A DNA stretch of 36,870 nucleotides, taken from positions 1 through 36,870 of the forward strand of contig JAIETI010000021.1 of NCBI GenBank assembly GCA_019745365.1, in the 5' to 3' direction. The position numbers and the translations under genes were made by a program. Shown piece by piece: positions 1 to 7,481 of the stretch. How positions within the stretch are numbered: the stretch's first letter is position 1; each line of letters begins with the position of its first letter. The notes beneath the pieces were generated by a model that saw only the letters and a program-made list of their open reading frames with translations, made no database searches and was not told the DNA's origin. This DNA comes from Gemmatimonadaceae bacterium (GTDB taxonomy: Bacteria; Gemmatimonadota; Gemmatimonadetes; Gemmatimonadales; Gemmatimonadaceae).

Positions 1-337
1 TCCCGAGCGCGGGAAGGAGCTCGGCGACGACCTGAACCGGCACCAGCAAGCTGCCGTCACGTGCGCGACTCGGGGCACCCGCGATCGAGACATAGCGATC
101 ACCGAGCCGAGCGTAGGGCACCCCTTCGACGAGTTCGATCGCGTGGCCCGCGAGCGCGAGCATCCAGTGGCCGTTCGCGAGCCGCTGCGCAGTCCCACCG
201 ACCGCGCCGAGCAGCGGCTCGACGCGGACCCGTGCCCCCTCAACGCTGACGCTCGACGACGCGACCGGTCCGCGCGCGCGCACGGAATCGCTCGCCTGCG
301 CGAGGAGGAGTGCGGGGAGGCACGCGATGGCGATCAT
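1..337 (-). CDS. Probable N-acetylmuramoyl-L-alanine amidase, N-terminal part (runs off window)
   Basis: An open frame enters from the left edge and begins with ATG at 337, giving 112 residues. The ATG overlaps the smpB stop in an ATGA junction, which supports this start and co-transcription. The N-terminus is a short hydrophobic signal-like stretch ([15 protein letters not shown]). After it comes a domain with the pattern of copper-amine-oxidase N-terminal-like repeats ([12 protein letters not shown], then [14 protein letters not shown] and [13 protein letters not shown]). In related bacteria this domain often precedes an amidase_3 catalytic domain acting on periplasmic peptidoglycan. The catalytic part lies outside the window, so the amidase call is inference. 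It could be another secreted protein carrying the same N-terminal module. Confidence 0.6.
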   Translation of the reverse strand, partial: MIAIACLPALLLAQASDSVRARGPVASSSVSVEGARVRVEPLLGAVGGTAQRLANGHWMLALAGHAIELVEGVPYARLGDRYVSIAGAPSRARDGSLLVPVQVVAELLPALG

Positions 338-849
338 CGCTTGCGGAACACCCGCGCGACTTCGCGCATCGCGTCCTTCTCCTTGAGATCCTGTCGCTTG
401 TCGTGGAGCTGTTTGCCCTTGGCGAGTGCGAGCTTCACCTTCGCGCGCCCGTCCTTGAAGTAGAGCTCGAGCGGGACGAGGGTCAGCCCCTGACGCTCGA
501 CAGACCCGATGAGGCGGCGGATCTCCTTCTTGTGCAGGAGGAGCTTCCGCGTGCGCGTCGGCTCATGATTGAACTGGTTCCCCTGCGCATAGGGCGCGAT
601 GTGGAGGTTCAGCAACCAGATCTCGCCGTCCTTCACGATGCCATAGCTGTCGGTGAGTTGCGCCTTGCCATCGCGCAGTGACTTCACCTCCGTCCCGGTC
701 AGGACGATCCCGGCCTCCCACGTCTCGAGCACGGCGTAGTCGAAGCGCGCGCGACGGTTGGTCGCGATCGTCTCGGACGTGGAGGACTGCGGAGGACGTT
801 CCGGCGGCACAGGCGAAGGGTCAGGGGAGCTGGGGTGCGCGCACCCCAT
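334..849 (-). CDS. smpB: SsrA-binding protein SmpB
   Basis: 171 residues matching the SmpB family throughout. It has the core [19 protein letters not shown], then [16 protein letters not shown], the [21 protein letters not shown] segment and the basic tail [18 protein letters not shown]. SmpB binds tmRNA and delivers it to stalled ribosomes for trans-translation in the cytoplasm. The first about 28 residues are proline/serine-rich and are not conserved in the family. A -10-like TAATAT lies only 4 bases upstream of the ATG at 849, so the real start may be further in, for example GTG at 810. No good ribosome-binding site settles this. The gene overlaps the downstream amidase-like gene by 4 bases. 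Confidence 0.95.
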   Translation of the reverse strand: MGCAHPSSPDPSPVPPERPPQSSTSETIATNRRARFDYAVLETWEAGIVLTGTEVKSLRDGKAQLTDSYGIVKDGEIWLLNLHIAPYAQGNQFNHEPTRTRKLLLHKKEIRRLIGSVERQGLTLVPLELYFKDGRAKVKLALAKGKQLHDKRQDLKEKDAMREVARVFRKR

Positions 850-870
850 TCCATATTAGACGACCGCGCG

Positions 871-899
871 TTGACTTGGGTATCCACGACCGATACGTT
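871..899 (+). promoter_or_regulatory. Sigma70-like promoter of tRNA-Leu
   Basis: TTGACT at 871-876, a 17-base spacer, then TACGTT at 894-899. The -35 matches consensus at five of six positions and the -10 at three. Predicted transcription starts just before the tRNA at 910, implying a very short leader. This was read by eye only. Confidence 0.4.
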
Positions 900-909
900 C
901 CGGGTTCCT

Positions 910-993
910 GCCGAAGTGGTGGAATTGGTAGACGCGCTGCATTCAGGGTGCAGTGGGCGATAGCCCGTCCGGGTTCGAGTCCCGGCTTCGGCA
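910..993 (+). tRNA. tRNA-Leu (anticodon CAG)
   Basis: An 84-base class II tRNA. The acceptor stem GCCGAAG (910-916) pairs with CTTCGGC (986-992), and the discriminator is A993. The anticodon stem CTGCA/TGCAG closes the loop TTCAGGG, giving anticodon CAG, which reads CUG leucine codons. There is a long variable arm (TGGGCGATAGCCCG), as expected for leucine, and a T arm with loop TTCGAGT. No CCA is encoded. It is the only plus-strand gene in a minus-strand block. Confidence 0.97.
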
Positions 994-996
994 CTG

Positions 997-1015
997 GGCG
1001 GCCCGCAGGGCCGCC
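997..1015. other. GC-rich hairpin just after tRNA-Leu
   Basis: GGCGGCCC (997-1004) and GGGCCGCC (1008-1015) form an 8-bp stem with loop GCA, 3 bases beyond the tRNA discriminator. No T tract follows. It may help define the tRNA 3' end before the stronger terminator downstream. Confidence 0.5.
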
Positions 1016-1020
1016 GGACG

Positions 1021-1047
1021 CACAGGAACGACAGGCACGACAGGGAT
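1021..1047 (+). repeat. Degenerate 9-bp tandem repeat, three units
   Basis: Three consecutive 9-base units, CACAGGAAC, GACAGGCAC and GACAGGGAT, lie between tRNA-Leu and its terminator. The same unit, in inverse orientation, recurs at 5972-6007. Function is unknown. Confidence 0.55.
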
Positions 1048-1056
1048 CATCAGACG

Positions 1057-1092
1057 GGGGACGCGGCTTCGGCCGGCGTCCCCTGTTTCCTT
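1057..1092 (+). terminator. Intrinsic terminator of tRNA-Leu
   Basis: The stem GGGGACGC...GCGTCCCC (1057-1064 with 1076-1083) continues inward as GGC-TTCG-GCC with one bulged G. It is followed by the T-rich stretch TGTTTCCTTT. On the plus strand this has the form of a Rho-independent terminator. On the minus strand no T run follows, so it probably serves the tRNA. Confidence 0.6.
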
Positions 1093-1097
1093 TGGGC

Positions 1098-1655
1098 CTA
1101 CCGCGCCTCTGACGGCGGAAGGTGTTCCGGGAGCGAGGCGGTGCCGTAGCTCTCTCGGAGCGCACCGTTCACCTCCGCGAGGTAGCCGCTCAGGAGTTGG
1201 ACCGCGCGGGCGAGTGGCGCACCGGCGCTGCGGGCACCGTTCGATGCGAAGGCGAGCAGCACGCGTCCGAGCCGTTCGCCACTCCCCACGTCGCCACCGC
1301 GGCGCGTGAGCGCCTCGCGATAGGCGGACAGGCGGTCACCGTACTGAGTCGCCGCGAGGCCGCGCGCGTCGGCCGCGATCCGCGGATCGTGATCGATCGC
1401 GTCGCGCACCCCTTCGGCGACCTCCGAGGCGGTGCGGTCGTCCAGCGCATCCCGCTCGGCGGTGAGCTGCGCGAGTACGAGCCGCGCGTAGCGCAACTCC
1501 CAGCGTGCGTGATCGCTATCCCCCTGCGCGGCCGCCTCCGCAAGCCACACAACATCAGCCTCCGCGGGCTCCAGCAACGCGGTCGAGAGGAAGCGCGTCA
1601 CGCGCTGCTCGCTCCGACGGTTCCCGAGCAGGCGGTCGAGGATCGGCACGTTCAT
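1098..1655 (-). CDS. Hypothetical protein, helical, 185 aa
   Basis: Starts at ATG 1655 and ends just before the tRNA terminator. Not recognised. The sequence is mostly helical and rich in Ala, Arg and Leu, with no signal peptide or membrane segment, so it is probably cytoplasmic. The N-terminus MNVPILDRLLGNRRSEQRVTR resembles a short amphipathic helix. Codon use and GC-rich third positions match the neighbouring genes, which supports a real gene over the overlapping plus-strand frames. It lies 40 bases downstream of aspA on the same strand and may be the last gene of that operon. Confidence 0.7.
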   Translation of the reverse strand: MNVPILDRLLGNRRSEQRVTRFLSTALLEPAEADVVWLAEAAAQGDSDHARWELRYARLVLAQLTAERDALDDRTASEVAEGVRDAIDHDPRIAADARGLAATQYGDRLSAYREALTRRGGDVGSGERLGRVLLAFASNGARSAGAPLARAVQLLSGYLAEVNGALRESYGTASLPEHLPPSEAR

Positions 1656-1695
1656 GCGGAGAGGTTACCGCCCGCCACGCACGACGACAAGGCAC

Positions 1696-3108
1696 TCACG
1701 CGTCGCGCCCTGGGACGCCAAGGCGCGTGAGCCGCGCGAGGTCGAGGATCCGGTCGGCATCCGCCGCCGAGAGGACCCCCTCACGGACGACGAGCGTGCG
1801 GATCGCGACGTCCTCTTCGACGGCGCGCTTCGCGAGCGATGCCGCGCGTGCGTACCCGATCGCGGGGGCGAGCGCCGTGACGAGCGCGGTGGAGCGCTCC
1901 ACCCAATACGCGTTCTGCGCCGCGTTCGCGGTGATGCCGACGAGGCATCGGTCCGTCAGCACGGTGAGGGCGTTGGTGAGCCAGCTGAGAGAATGCAGCA
2001 CGTCATGCGCGATCACAGGCATCATCACATTGAGCTCCAGCTGTCCGTGCTCGGCCGCCGCGCTCACCACGTGGTCGTGCCCCATCACCTGCAGGCAGAC
2101 CTGATTCACCATCTCAAGAATCGACGGATTGACCTTCCCCGGCATGATACTCGAGCCCGGCTGCACCGCAGGGAGTCGGAGTTCGTCGAGTCCGGTGCGC
2201 GGCCCGCTCGCGATAAGGCGGAGGTCGCTCGCGATCCGTGACAGTTCGACCGCGAAGACGCGCAGCATCGCATGCATCGCCGCGACGTCACCCATCGACT
2301 GCATCGCCTGCACCCGATCGGGGTGCATCGTCAGCGCGAGCCCGGTGTCGCGCGCGAGTTCCGCGACCATCGCCGCTGGGTACGCCGGCTCGACGTTCAC
2401 TCCGGTGCCGACCGCAGACCCGCCGATCCCGAGTTCGTGCAACGGCGCACTCGCCTCGGTGATACGCGCTTCGGCGCGAGCGAGTGACCCGGCCCATGCG
2501 CCGAACTCCTGTCCCAAGCGGATGGGCATCGCATCCTGCAGATGGGTGCGCCCCGCCTTCACGATCCCATCGAAGTCGCGCGCCTTCGCGTCGAGCGCGG
2601 CGACCGCGCGCGCGGCCGCGTCGTGGAACGACGCGAGCCCCGCGAGCGCCGCGAGCCGGATCGCCGTCGGGATCACGTCGTTGGTCGACTGCGCCATGTT
2701 GACGTGATCGTTCGGATGCACGGGCGCGTAGGCGCCGAGGGGGGCACCGAGCGCACGGTTCGCGAGGTTCGCGAGCACCTCGTTCACGTTCATGTTGTGC
2801 GAGGTCCCCGCGCCGGCTTGGAACGGGTCGACGACGAACTGGTCCCGATGCGCCCCGTCGAGGATCGCGGTCGCGGCGCCGATGATCGCGTCGGCGAGCG
2901 GTGCCTCAAGTCGCCCGGTGCCGCGATGCACGATCGCTGCGGCGCGCTTGATCCGCACCACGGCGTCGACGAACGCGGGGTGTGGACGCAGCCCACTGAT
3001 GGGGAAGTTCTCCTGTGCCCGCAGCGTCTGAATCCCCCAGAGCGCGTGTGCGGGCACCTCGCGCTCGCCGAGCGGGTCGCGTTCGCGCCGCACGGCGTCG
3101 GCGCTCAC
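1696..3108 (-). CDS. aspA: Aspartate ammonia-lyase
   Basis: 470 residues of the fumarase/aspartase superfamily. It has PAHALWGIQTLRAQENFPIS near the N-terminus, QAGAGTSHNMNVNEVLANLA, HPNDHVNMAQSTND, and the signature loop GSSIMPGKVNPS around residues 317-328, which carries the catalytic serine. The GIQTLRAQENF segment is typical of AspA; class II fumarases differ here. AspA reversibly converts aspartate to fumarate and ammonia in the cytoplasm. The start is GTG at 3108, overlapping the upstream lipoprotein stop by 4 bases (GTGA), so translation is probably coupled. A class II fumarase is the main alternative. Confidence 0.88.
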   Translation of the reverse strand: MSADAVRRERDPLGEREVPAHALWGIQTLRAQENFPISGLRPHPAFVDAVVRIKRAAAIVHRGTGRLEAPLADAIIGAATAILDGAHRDQFVVDPFQAGAGTSHNMNVNEVLANLANRALGAPLGAYAPVHPNDHVNMAQSTNDVIPTAIRLAALAGLASFHDAAARAVAALDAKARDFDGIVKAGRTHLQDAMPIRLGQEFGAWAGSLARAEARITEASAPLHELGIGGSAVGTGVNVEPAYPAAMVAELARDTGLALTMHPDRVQAMQSMGDVAAMHAMLRVFAVELSRIASDLRLIASGPRTGLDELRLPAVQPGSSIMPGKVNPSILEMVNQVCLQVMGHDHVVSAAAEHGQLELNVMMPVIAHDVLHSLSWLTNALTVLTDRCLVGITANAAQNAYWVERSTALVTALAPAIGYARAASLAKRAVEEDVAIRTLVVREGVLSAADADRILDLARLTRLGVPGRDA

Positions 3109-3893
3109 GGCGTCGGCACCGTGAACGTCGAGAGGATCCCGATCCGTGAGATCGGACCGGTCGCGATGCTCGCGCTGCGGAGCCGGGTAGCGCGCACGGC
3201 CCGCTGGGTGGCGGGGACCGCGGACCAGTTCGTCAGGTAGCGCGCCCGGATGATCGCACTCCCGGTGTCCTTGAACTTGCAGTTGATCTCCTCATCGACG
3301 GTCCCCTGCTCGGTCGCGTACCGCAGACGGAAGATCATCATCGACGTCGCGTTCCCCGCGGGCGACCAGGTCACCGGAAGATCCTGCCCCGGCGTGACGA
3401 TCGGCATCGGGCCGAGCGTGAACCCCTCGGCAGTGCGCGCGCTCACGTTCGCCAGCGGGAAGCCACCGTTCTTGCCGGGGATGTTGATCCGGATGGAATC
3501 GCCCGGCGCATAGGGAATACCCTCGCCGCGCACGACGTACGCGCGATCACCGTCCTGGAAGTCCACGGGGCGCAGTTGATGCGACGACCCGTTCACGTCG
3601 ATGGTGATCAGGTCACCGGCGCTGATCACGGGACCGGGAAGCGGCTCCGTTCCCGGGATGGGGCCGATGGTGCAGCTATCGGTCGGTGCGCGACTGTCGG
3701 TGATCGAGGTGCTGCGGCTCGAGTAGAAGCTCGCCGAGGGGAGCAGGACGAACCCACTCGGCGACGACGCGAGCGACGTCGTCTTTCGCGCCTCGAGGAA
3801 GACGACACCGAACGGGAGCGCCGTCGGAGCGGCCGGGGAGTCCGGGTTGCACGCGGCAAGCGCTAGCACGGGCAGAACTCGAAAGGCCTTCAT
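3105..3893 (-). CDS. Lipoprotein of unknown function
   Basis: 262 residues from ATG 3893. The N-terminus MKAFRVLPVLALAAC is a lipoprotein signal with lipobox LAAC. The start is chosen because GAGG lies 9 bases upstream; an in-frame ATG at 3908 overlaps the preceding stop but has no ribosome-binding site. The mature part looks beta-rich (SAGDLITIDVNGS, YAPGDSIRINIPG, LPVTWSPAGNATSMMIFRLRY), as in extracytoplasmic beta-sandwich domains. No known family was recognised. It is probably anchored to a membrane facing the periplasm. It is coupled to aspA downstream, but a functional link to aspartate metabolism is not evident. Confidence 0.8.
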   Translation of the reverse strand: MKAFRVLPVLALAACNPDSPAAPTALPFGVVFLEARKTTSLASSPSGFVLLPSASFYSSRSTSITDSRAPTDSCTIGPIPGTEPLPGPVISAGDLITIDVNGSSHQLRPVDFQDGDRAYVVRGEGIPYAPGDSIRINIPGKNGGFPLANVSARTAEGFTLGPMPIVTPGQDLPVTWSPAGNATSMMIFRLRYATEQGTVDEEINCKFKDTGSAIIRARYLTNWSAVPATQRAVRATRLRSASIATGPISRIGILSTFTVPTP

Positions 3894-3904
3894 CAGCGCG
3901 TGCC

Positions 3905-4357
3905 TCATCGTGGAGCGGGGGGACGTCGGGCGATGACGATCAGCGCGGTCGCGGCGGCCGCCATCGCGACGCCAAGGGCGAGCACGCTCGCCACATGCCA
4001 CGCACCGAAGAGCGCGCGACGCGGGTCCTGTGGCAAGAGGGCGTCCACCGGCATCCCTAAGGACGCGCGGAGGAGCGAGAGCCGGCGATCGATGACGAAC
4101 ACACTCAACCACGCCGTGATCGGCATGCACACCGCGAGCAGCGCGATCACGCGCCCGGATCCGCGGTAGAGCCACGCGACCACGAGTCCAACCAGCGCGG
4201 CGCTGTGGAAGACGACAGGAAGGACCGCGCCGACGAGATCACCCGCGAGGGATCGCGTGGGAAGCACGCGGAACGCCGCGGGCGCCACGACGGCGACCGC
4301 GAGGAGTGCGGCGCCGAACCAGAGCGTGAGCAGGAGCGTCGCGACGCGGTCGCGCAT
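3905..4357 (-). CDS. DUF4149-like integral membrane protein
   Basis: 150 residues from ATG 4357, which shares one base with the upstream stop (TGATG). Four hydrophobic segments are visible: LLLTLWFGAALLAVAVVAPAAF, GAVLPVVFHSAALVGLVVAWL, VIALLAVCMPITAWLSVFVI and ALFGAWHVASVLALGVAMAAAATALIVI (each written in part). The loop RDPRRALFGAWH-like segment and overall layout fit DUF4149/TMEM205-like proteins. Function of that family is not established. A longer frame reaching 4678 is antisense noise inside the hydrolase gene. It sits between a glyoxalase II-like gene and a lipoprotein gene in an apparent operon. Confidence 0.75.
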   Translation of the reverse strand: MRDRVATLLLTLWFGAALLAVAVVAPAAFRVLPTRSLAGDLVGAVLPVVFHSAALVGLVVAWLYRGSGRVIALLAVCMPITAWLSVFVIDRRLSLLRASLGMPVDALLPQDPRRALFGAWHVASVLALGVAMAAAATALIVIARRPPAPR

Positions 4358-4980
4358 CAGCCGAGGAAGGGATTCGTGGCACGTTCCCGACCGATCGTCG
4401 TGGCGGGACCGTGGCCGGGGAGGACGTGCAAGCGATCGTCGAGCGTGAGGACGCGCGCCAGCGAACGCTCCATCGCGGCGGGATCGCACCCCGGTAGGTC
4501 GGTCCGCCCGATCGACCCCGCGAAGAGGAGGTCGCCGCCGACGAAGTGTGTCTCGTTGATGAACGCCACGTGGCCGGGCGCGTGACCCGGGAGGTGCCAC
4601 ACCGCGAACTGGTGCACACCGAGACGCACGGTGTCCCCCTCGGCGAGCGCGACGTCCGGAGGGGGCGGCTCGTCCCACGCGATGCCGAACATCGGCGCGA
4701 TCGTCCCCGCGCGATCATACAACTGGCGGTCGGCAGGATGCAGGTGGATCGGAACCTCCCAGATCCTCCGTATACCCGCGATCCCCCCGATATGATCCAC
4801 ATGGGCATGCGTGAGCCAGATCGCTTCGAGCCGTGCGCCCGCGCGTTCGATCGCGACGAGCAGGCGCTGCGGCTCATCCCCGGGATCGACCAGCACCGCG
4901 CCACCACTCGCGAGGTCGTGCAGGAGATAGCAGTTCTCCTGCAACGGCCCCACGGTGTGGACGCCGATCTGGAGCGTCAC
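4357..4980 (-). CDS. Glyoxalase II-like MBL-fold metallo-hydrolase
   Basis: 207 residues with a complete metallo-beta-lactamase fold signature. The metal motif is THAHVDH (H58, H60, D62, H63), followed by H133 in LPGHAPGH, D150 in FVGGDLLF and H190 in VLPGHGP. Length and motifs match the short hydroxyacylglutathione hydrolase-like family that hydrolyses thioesters with two metal ions. The exact substrate cannot be told from sequence. The start is GTG 4980, overlapping the trxB stop by 4 bases. The pairing with thioredoxin reductase suggests a role in thiol or aldehyde handling, which is inference. Confidence 0.88.
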   Translation of the reverse strand: MTLQIGVHTVGPLQENCYLLHDLASGGAVLVDPGDEPQRLLVAIERAGARLEAIWLTHAHVDHIGGIAGIRRIWEVPIHLHPADRQLYDRAGTIAPMFGIAWDEPPPPDVALAEGDTVRLGVHQFAVWHLPGHAPGHVAFINETHFVGGDLLFAGSIGRTDLPGCDPAAMERSLARVLTLDDRLHVLPGHGPATTIGRERATNPFLG

Positions 4981-5945
4981 CCCACCGCCGCAGCGGCGCG
5001 CTGCGCGTCCTTCCGCGCCGTGAGATACTTCTCAGCGGCGATCGCCGCCGTTGTCGCATCGCCGACGGCGGTCGTCACCTGGCGGGTGAGTTGGACCCGC
5101 ACATCCCCCGCGGCGAAGAGGCCGGGGATCGTGGTCTGCATGTTCATGTCGGTCACGATGTAGCCGGTCGCGTCATGCTCGAAGTGCCCGTCGATCACGC
5201 CGGTGTTCGGCTTGAAGCCCACGAAGATGAAGATCCCGGTGGCGATGAGATCGCGCGCGGCGCCCGTCTTCACGTTGCGGATCGCCGCGTGCGTCATCAG
5301 GCCGTCCGCGCCGCCGTGGATGCTGTCGACGACCGTGTCCCAGATGACCTCGATCTTCGGATTCTCGAACACGCGCTTCTGCACGATCTTCGAGGCGCGG
5401 AACGCATCGCGCCGATGCACGAGGTACACCTTGTCGGCGTAGCGCGTGAGGAAGTCCGCCTCCTCGCACGCGGCGTCGCCACCGCCGACCACCATGATGG
5501 TGTGGCCACGATAGAAGTGGCCGTCACAGATGGCGCAGTAGGAGACGCCCTTCCCCGCGTACTCGAACTCGCCGGGGATGTCGAGCTTGATCGGGGTGCC
5601 GCCGGCCGTGACGATGACCGTCGGCGACAGGAAGATGTCCCCGTCCTCGACGCGCGTCTCGAACATCCCGTCCTCGCGCTTGGACACCTTCTCCACACGC
5701 ACCGAGGTCCGGATCTCCGCACCGAACTTCAGCGCATGGTTATTGAACTTCTCGGCGAGCTCGTGGCCGAGGATATGCTCGAAGCCGATGTAGTCCTCGA
5801 TGACCTCGGTGTTGAGGAGCTCCCCGCCGGGGAACCCTTGCTCCAACACCACCGCTTTGAGCATCGAGCGCCCGGTGTACATCCCCGCACACATCCCGGC
5901 CGGGCCCGCACCGATGATCACGACGTCGTATTCGTGTACCGCCAC
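4977..5945 (-). CDS. trxB: Thioredoxin reductase
   Basis: 322 residues. The FAD-binding motif GAGPAG is at residues 12-17, the redox-active CAIC at C137 and C140, the NADPH-binding VVGGGDAACEEA near 155, and the C-terminal FAD motif GLFAAGDVR. The enzyme passes electrons from NADPH to thioredoxin in the cytoplasm. The start is GTG 5945, because GGAG lies 5 bases upstream and the protein then begins directly at the Rossmann strand HEYDVVIIGAG. The longer open frame upstream to 6305 crosses another gene antisense and is not conserved. It is followed by the MBL hydrolase with a 4-base overlap. Confidence 0.95.
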   Translation of the reverse strand: MAVHEYDVVIIGAGPAGMCAGMYTGRSMLKAVVLEQGFPGGELLNTEVIEDYIGFEHILGHELAEKFNNHALKFGAEIRTSVRVEKVSKREDGMFETRVEDGDIFLSPTVIVTAGGTPIKLDIPGEFEYAGKGVSYCAICDGHFYRGHTIMVVGGGDAACEEADFLTRYADKVYLVHRRDAFRASKIVQKRVFENPKIEVIWDTVVDSIHGGADGLMTHAAIRNVKTGAARDLIATGIFIFVGFKPNTGVIDGHFEHDATGYIVTDMNMQTTIPGLFAAGDVRVQLTRQVTTAVGDATTAAIAAEKYLTARKDAQRAAAAVG

Positions 5946-5971
5946 TATCTCTCCGGAATAATGGAAGCGTA

Positions 5972-6007
5972 GTTCCTGTGGTTCCTGTTCTTCCTGTCGT
6001 TCCCCCA
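5972..6007 (-). repeat. Degenerate 9-bp tandem repeat, four units
   Basis: On the plus strand the units are GTTCCTGTG, GTTCCTGTT, CTTCCTGTC and GTTCCCCCA, exactly 9 bases apart. Their complement gives CACAGGAAC-type units identical in kind to those at 1021-1047. They fill the short gap between the Cys-motif gene stop and trxB. A role as a terminator or binding site cannot be judged. Confidence 0.55.
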
Positions 6008-6016
6008 ATCTACTCT

Positions 6017-6766
6017 CTACGCCGGCGCTGGACCCACCCGCAACACCGCCACCGCCCCGTGACAGTGACTGGCCGACACCACCGCCACTTCCCCTGGTCC
6101 GGCCTCGGCGATGGCGCGATCGCCCGCCAGCAGGGGCGCGACATCGAACATCCCGACGCCGTACGCCCGATGAGACGTATGTAGAAAAATCGCCGGGCGT
6201 TCCCACTGGCGGCCACGCGCACGCGTGAGGTGGACCGGGAGTGACCAGTCGCGCGCGTCCCTCGTGTGCGGGCAGGTCATCGGCTCGATGCAGTTGATCG
6301 GGCACATCCAGGTGGCGAAGGAGGCGTAGCGTGTGCCGTCGTCACCGTCGCGTTCCCACGGGGTCGCCAGCGAGCCCTCGACGGGAACGAGCGTGACCGA
6401 CTGGTCTGGCCAGCGCGCTTCGGCGCGCGCCTTGAGCCAGCGGAAGGTGAGATGCGGCATCAGCGGCGACGGAACAACCGCCGCGTCGGCGGCCAGCACG
6501 GGATCATCGGCCGCGTCGGCGAGGTAGCGGGCGAAGAACGCTTCCCACTCCTCGACGATCATGGTGAGGTCGTCGCCGCCGGCGCAAAAGACGGCGCATG
6601 CCGGGTCGCGGTCGACGACGAGAAGTCTCCGCCAGGTGATCGCTCCGGCCTGCGCCGCCCGGCGGAGCTGCCGCACGTAGTACCCACCGTAGCAGCCGCC
6701 TCCGACGACGATGACGTCGCCGTAGCGCTGCGGCGCGCGCTCAGACACCGAGGTGGCGACCGCCAT
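6017..6766 (-). CDS. Unnamed Rossmann-type protein with CPxxCxEPxxCP motif
   Basis: 249 residues from ATG 6766, or 243 from GTG 6748. The second start overlaps the SDR stop by only 8 bases. Neither has a clear ribosome-binding site. The N-terminus has a dinucleotide-fold glycine motif (VIVVGGGCYGGYYVRQL, residues 18-34) and an acidic end of strand two (LLVVDRDP). A cysteine cluster CPINCIEPMTCP (C155, C159, C165) and a second motif SHCHGAVAVL (C235, H236) follow. These could bind a metal or iron-sulfur centre. The layout resembles an uncharacterised family I recall from delta-proteobacteria, but no function is established. Confidence 0.75.
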   Translation of the reverse strand: MAVATSVSERAPQRYGDVIVVGGGCYGGYYVRQLRRAAQAGAITWRRLLVVDRDPACAVFCAGGDDLTMIVEEWEAFFARYLADAADDPVLAADAAVVPSPLMPHLTFRWLKARAEARWPDQSVTLVPVEGSLATPWERDGDDGTRYASFATWMCPINCIEPMTCPHTRDARDWSLPVHLTRARGRQWERPAIFLHTSHRAYGVGMFDVAPLLAGDRAIAEAGPGEVAVVSASHCHGAVAVLRVGPAPA

Positions 6767-7481
6767 CGACGGGGAGCACGACGCCCGTGACGTACGGCGC
6801 AGTCGCCAACGCGAGCACCGCCGCCACCACGTCCTCCACGGCGCCGTTGCGCTGCAGCGGCGTGGTCGAGGCGAAGTGGGCGATCGTCGCCTCCGACATT
6901 CCCGGCGGCGCGAGGATGAACCCCGGCGCGATCGCGTTGATCCGCACCTGCGGCGCGAACTGACGCGCGAGCTGCCGCGTCATCGCCTCGACCACACTCT
7001 TGCTGAGCCCGTGCACGAGATATGCCTCGGAGGTCTCGTGTGCGAGATGATCGCTCAGCGAGATGATCGCGCCGCCCTCAGCGCCCATCGCTCGCGCGGC
7101 TGCGACCGCGAGCAGGAACGGCGCGCGTGCGTTCACGGCGAAGGCACGGTCCCACGCGGCCGCGTCCACCGCGTCCAACGGCACGCGCTCGAACGCCGCC
7201 GCCGAGTTCACGAGTAGATCGAGGCGCCCCGCGGTCGCGACCACCTCGGTGATGAGCGGCGCAGCCGCCGCGCCGTCGGCGAGGTCGGCGCGCACCAGGA
7301 ATCCGTCGCTGCCCACCTCGCGCACGGCCGCCAGCGTCGCCTCCGCACCGGAACGGCTCTCGCGATAGTGGATCGCCACGCGCGCCCCCGCCGCCGCGAG
7401 CGCGATCGCGATCGCCTGCCCCACGCGCTGCCCTGCCCCGGTGACCAGTGCGACCGCACCCGGACGCAGCCCGATGCTCAT
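6741..7481 (-). CDS. Atypical SDR-family protein, pteridine-reductase-like
   Basis: 246 residues from ATG 7481, which overlaps the PHP gene stop as ATGA. The cofactor motif TGAGQRVG (T14-G21) is intact, and LVNSAAAF stands for the NNAG region. The C-terminal IAPGFI and GVVLPVDGG motifs are normal for SDRs. The catalytic triad is unusual. The serine position holds D144 (SLSDH), as in pteridine reductases, and the tyrosine of YxxxK is H157 in HGLSK, with K161 kept. A Tyr at 154 is out of register. The protein may have altered or no reductase activity. The substrate is unknown; a pterin is one possibility. Confidence 0.82.
   Translation of the reverse strand: MSIGLRPGAVALVTGAGQRVGQAIAIALAAAGARVAIHYRESRSGAEATLAAVREVGSDGFLVRADLADGAAAAPLITEVVATAGRLDLLVNSAAAFERVPLDAVDAAAWDRAFAVNARAPFLLAVAAARAMGAEGGAIISLSDHLAHETSEAYLVHGLSKSVVEAMTRQLARQFAPQVRINAIAPGFILAPPGMSEATIAHFASTTPLQRNGAVEDVVAAVLALATAPYVTGVVLPVDGGRHLGV

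Noticed and set aside
910-1092. tRNA-Leu considered as an integration site for a mobile element
   Set aside because: No integrase and no repeated tRNA 3' end were found in the window.
4833-5972. Plus-strand open frame of 379 codons
   Set aside because: Antisense to thioredoxin reductase, which has all its catalytic motifs.
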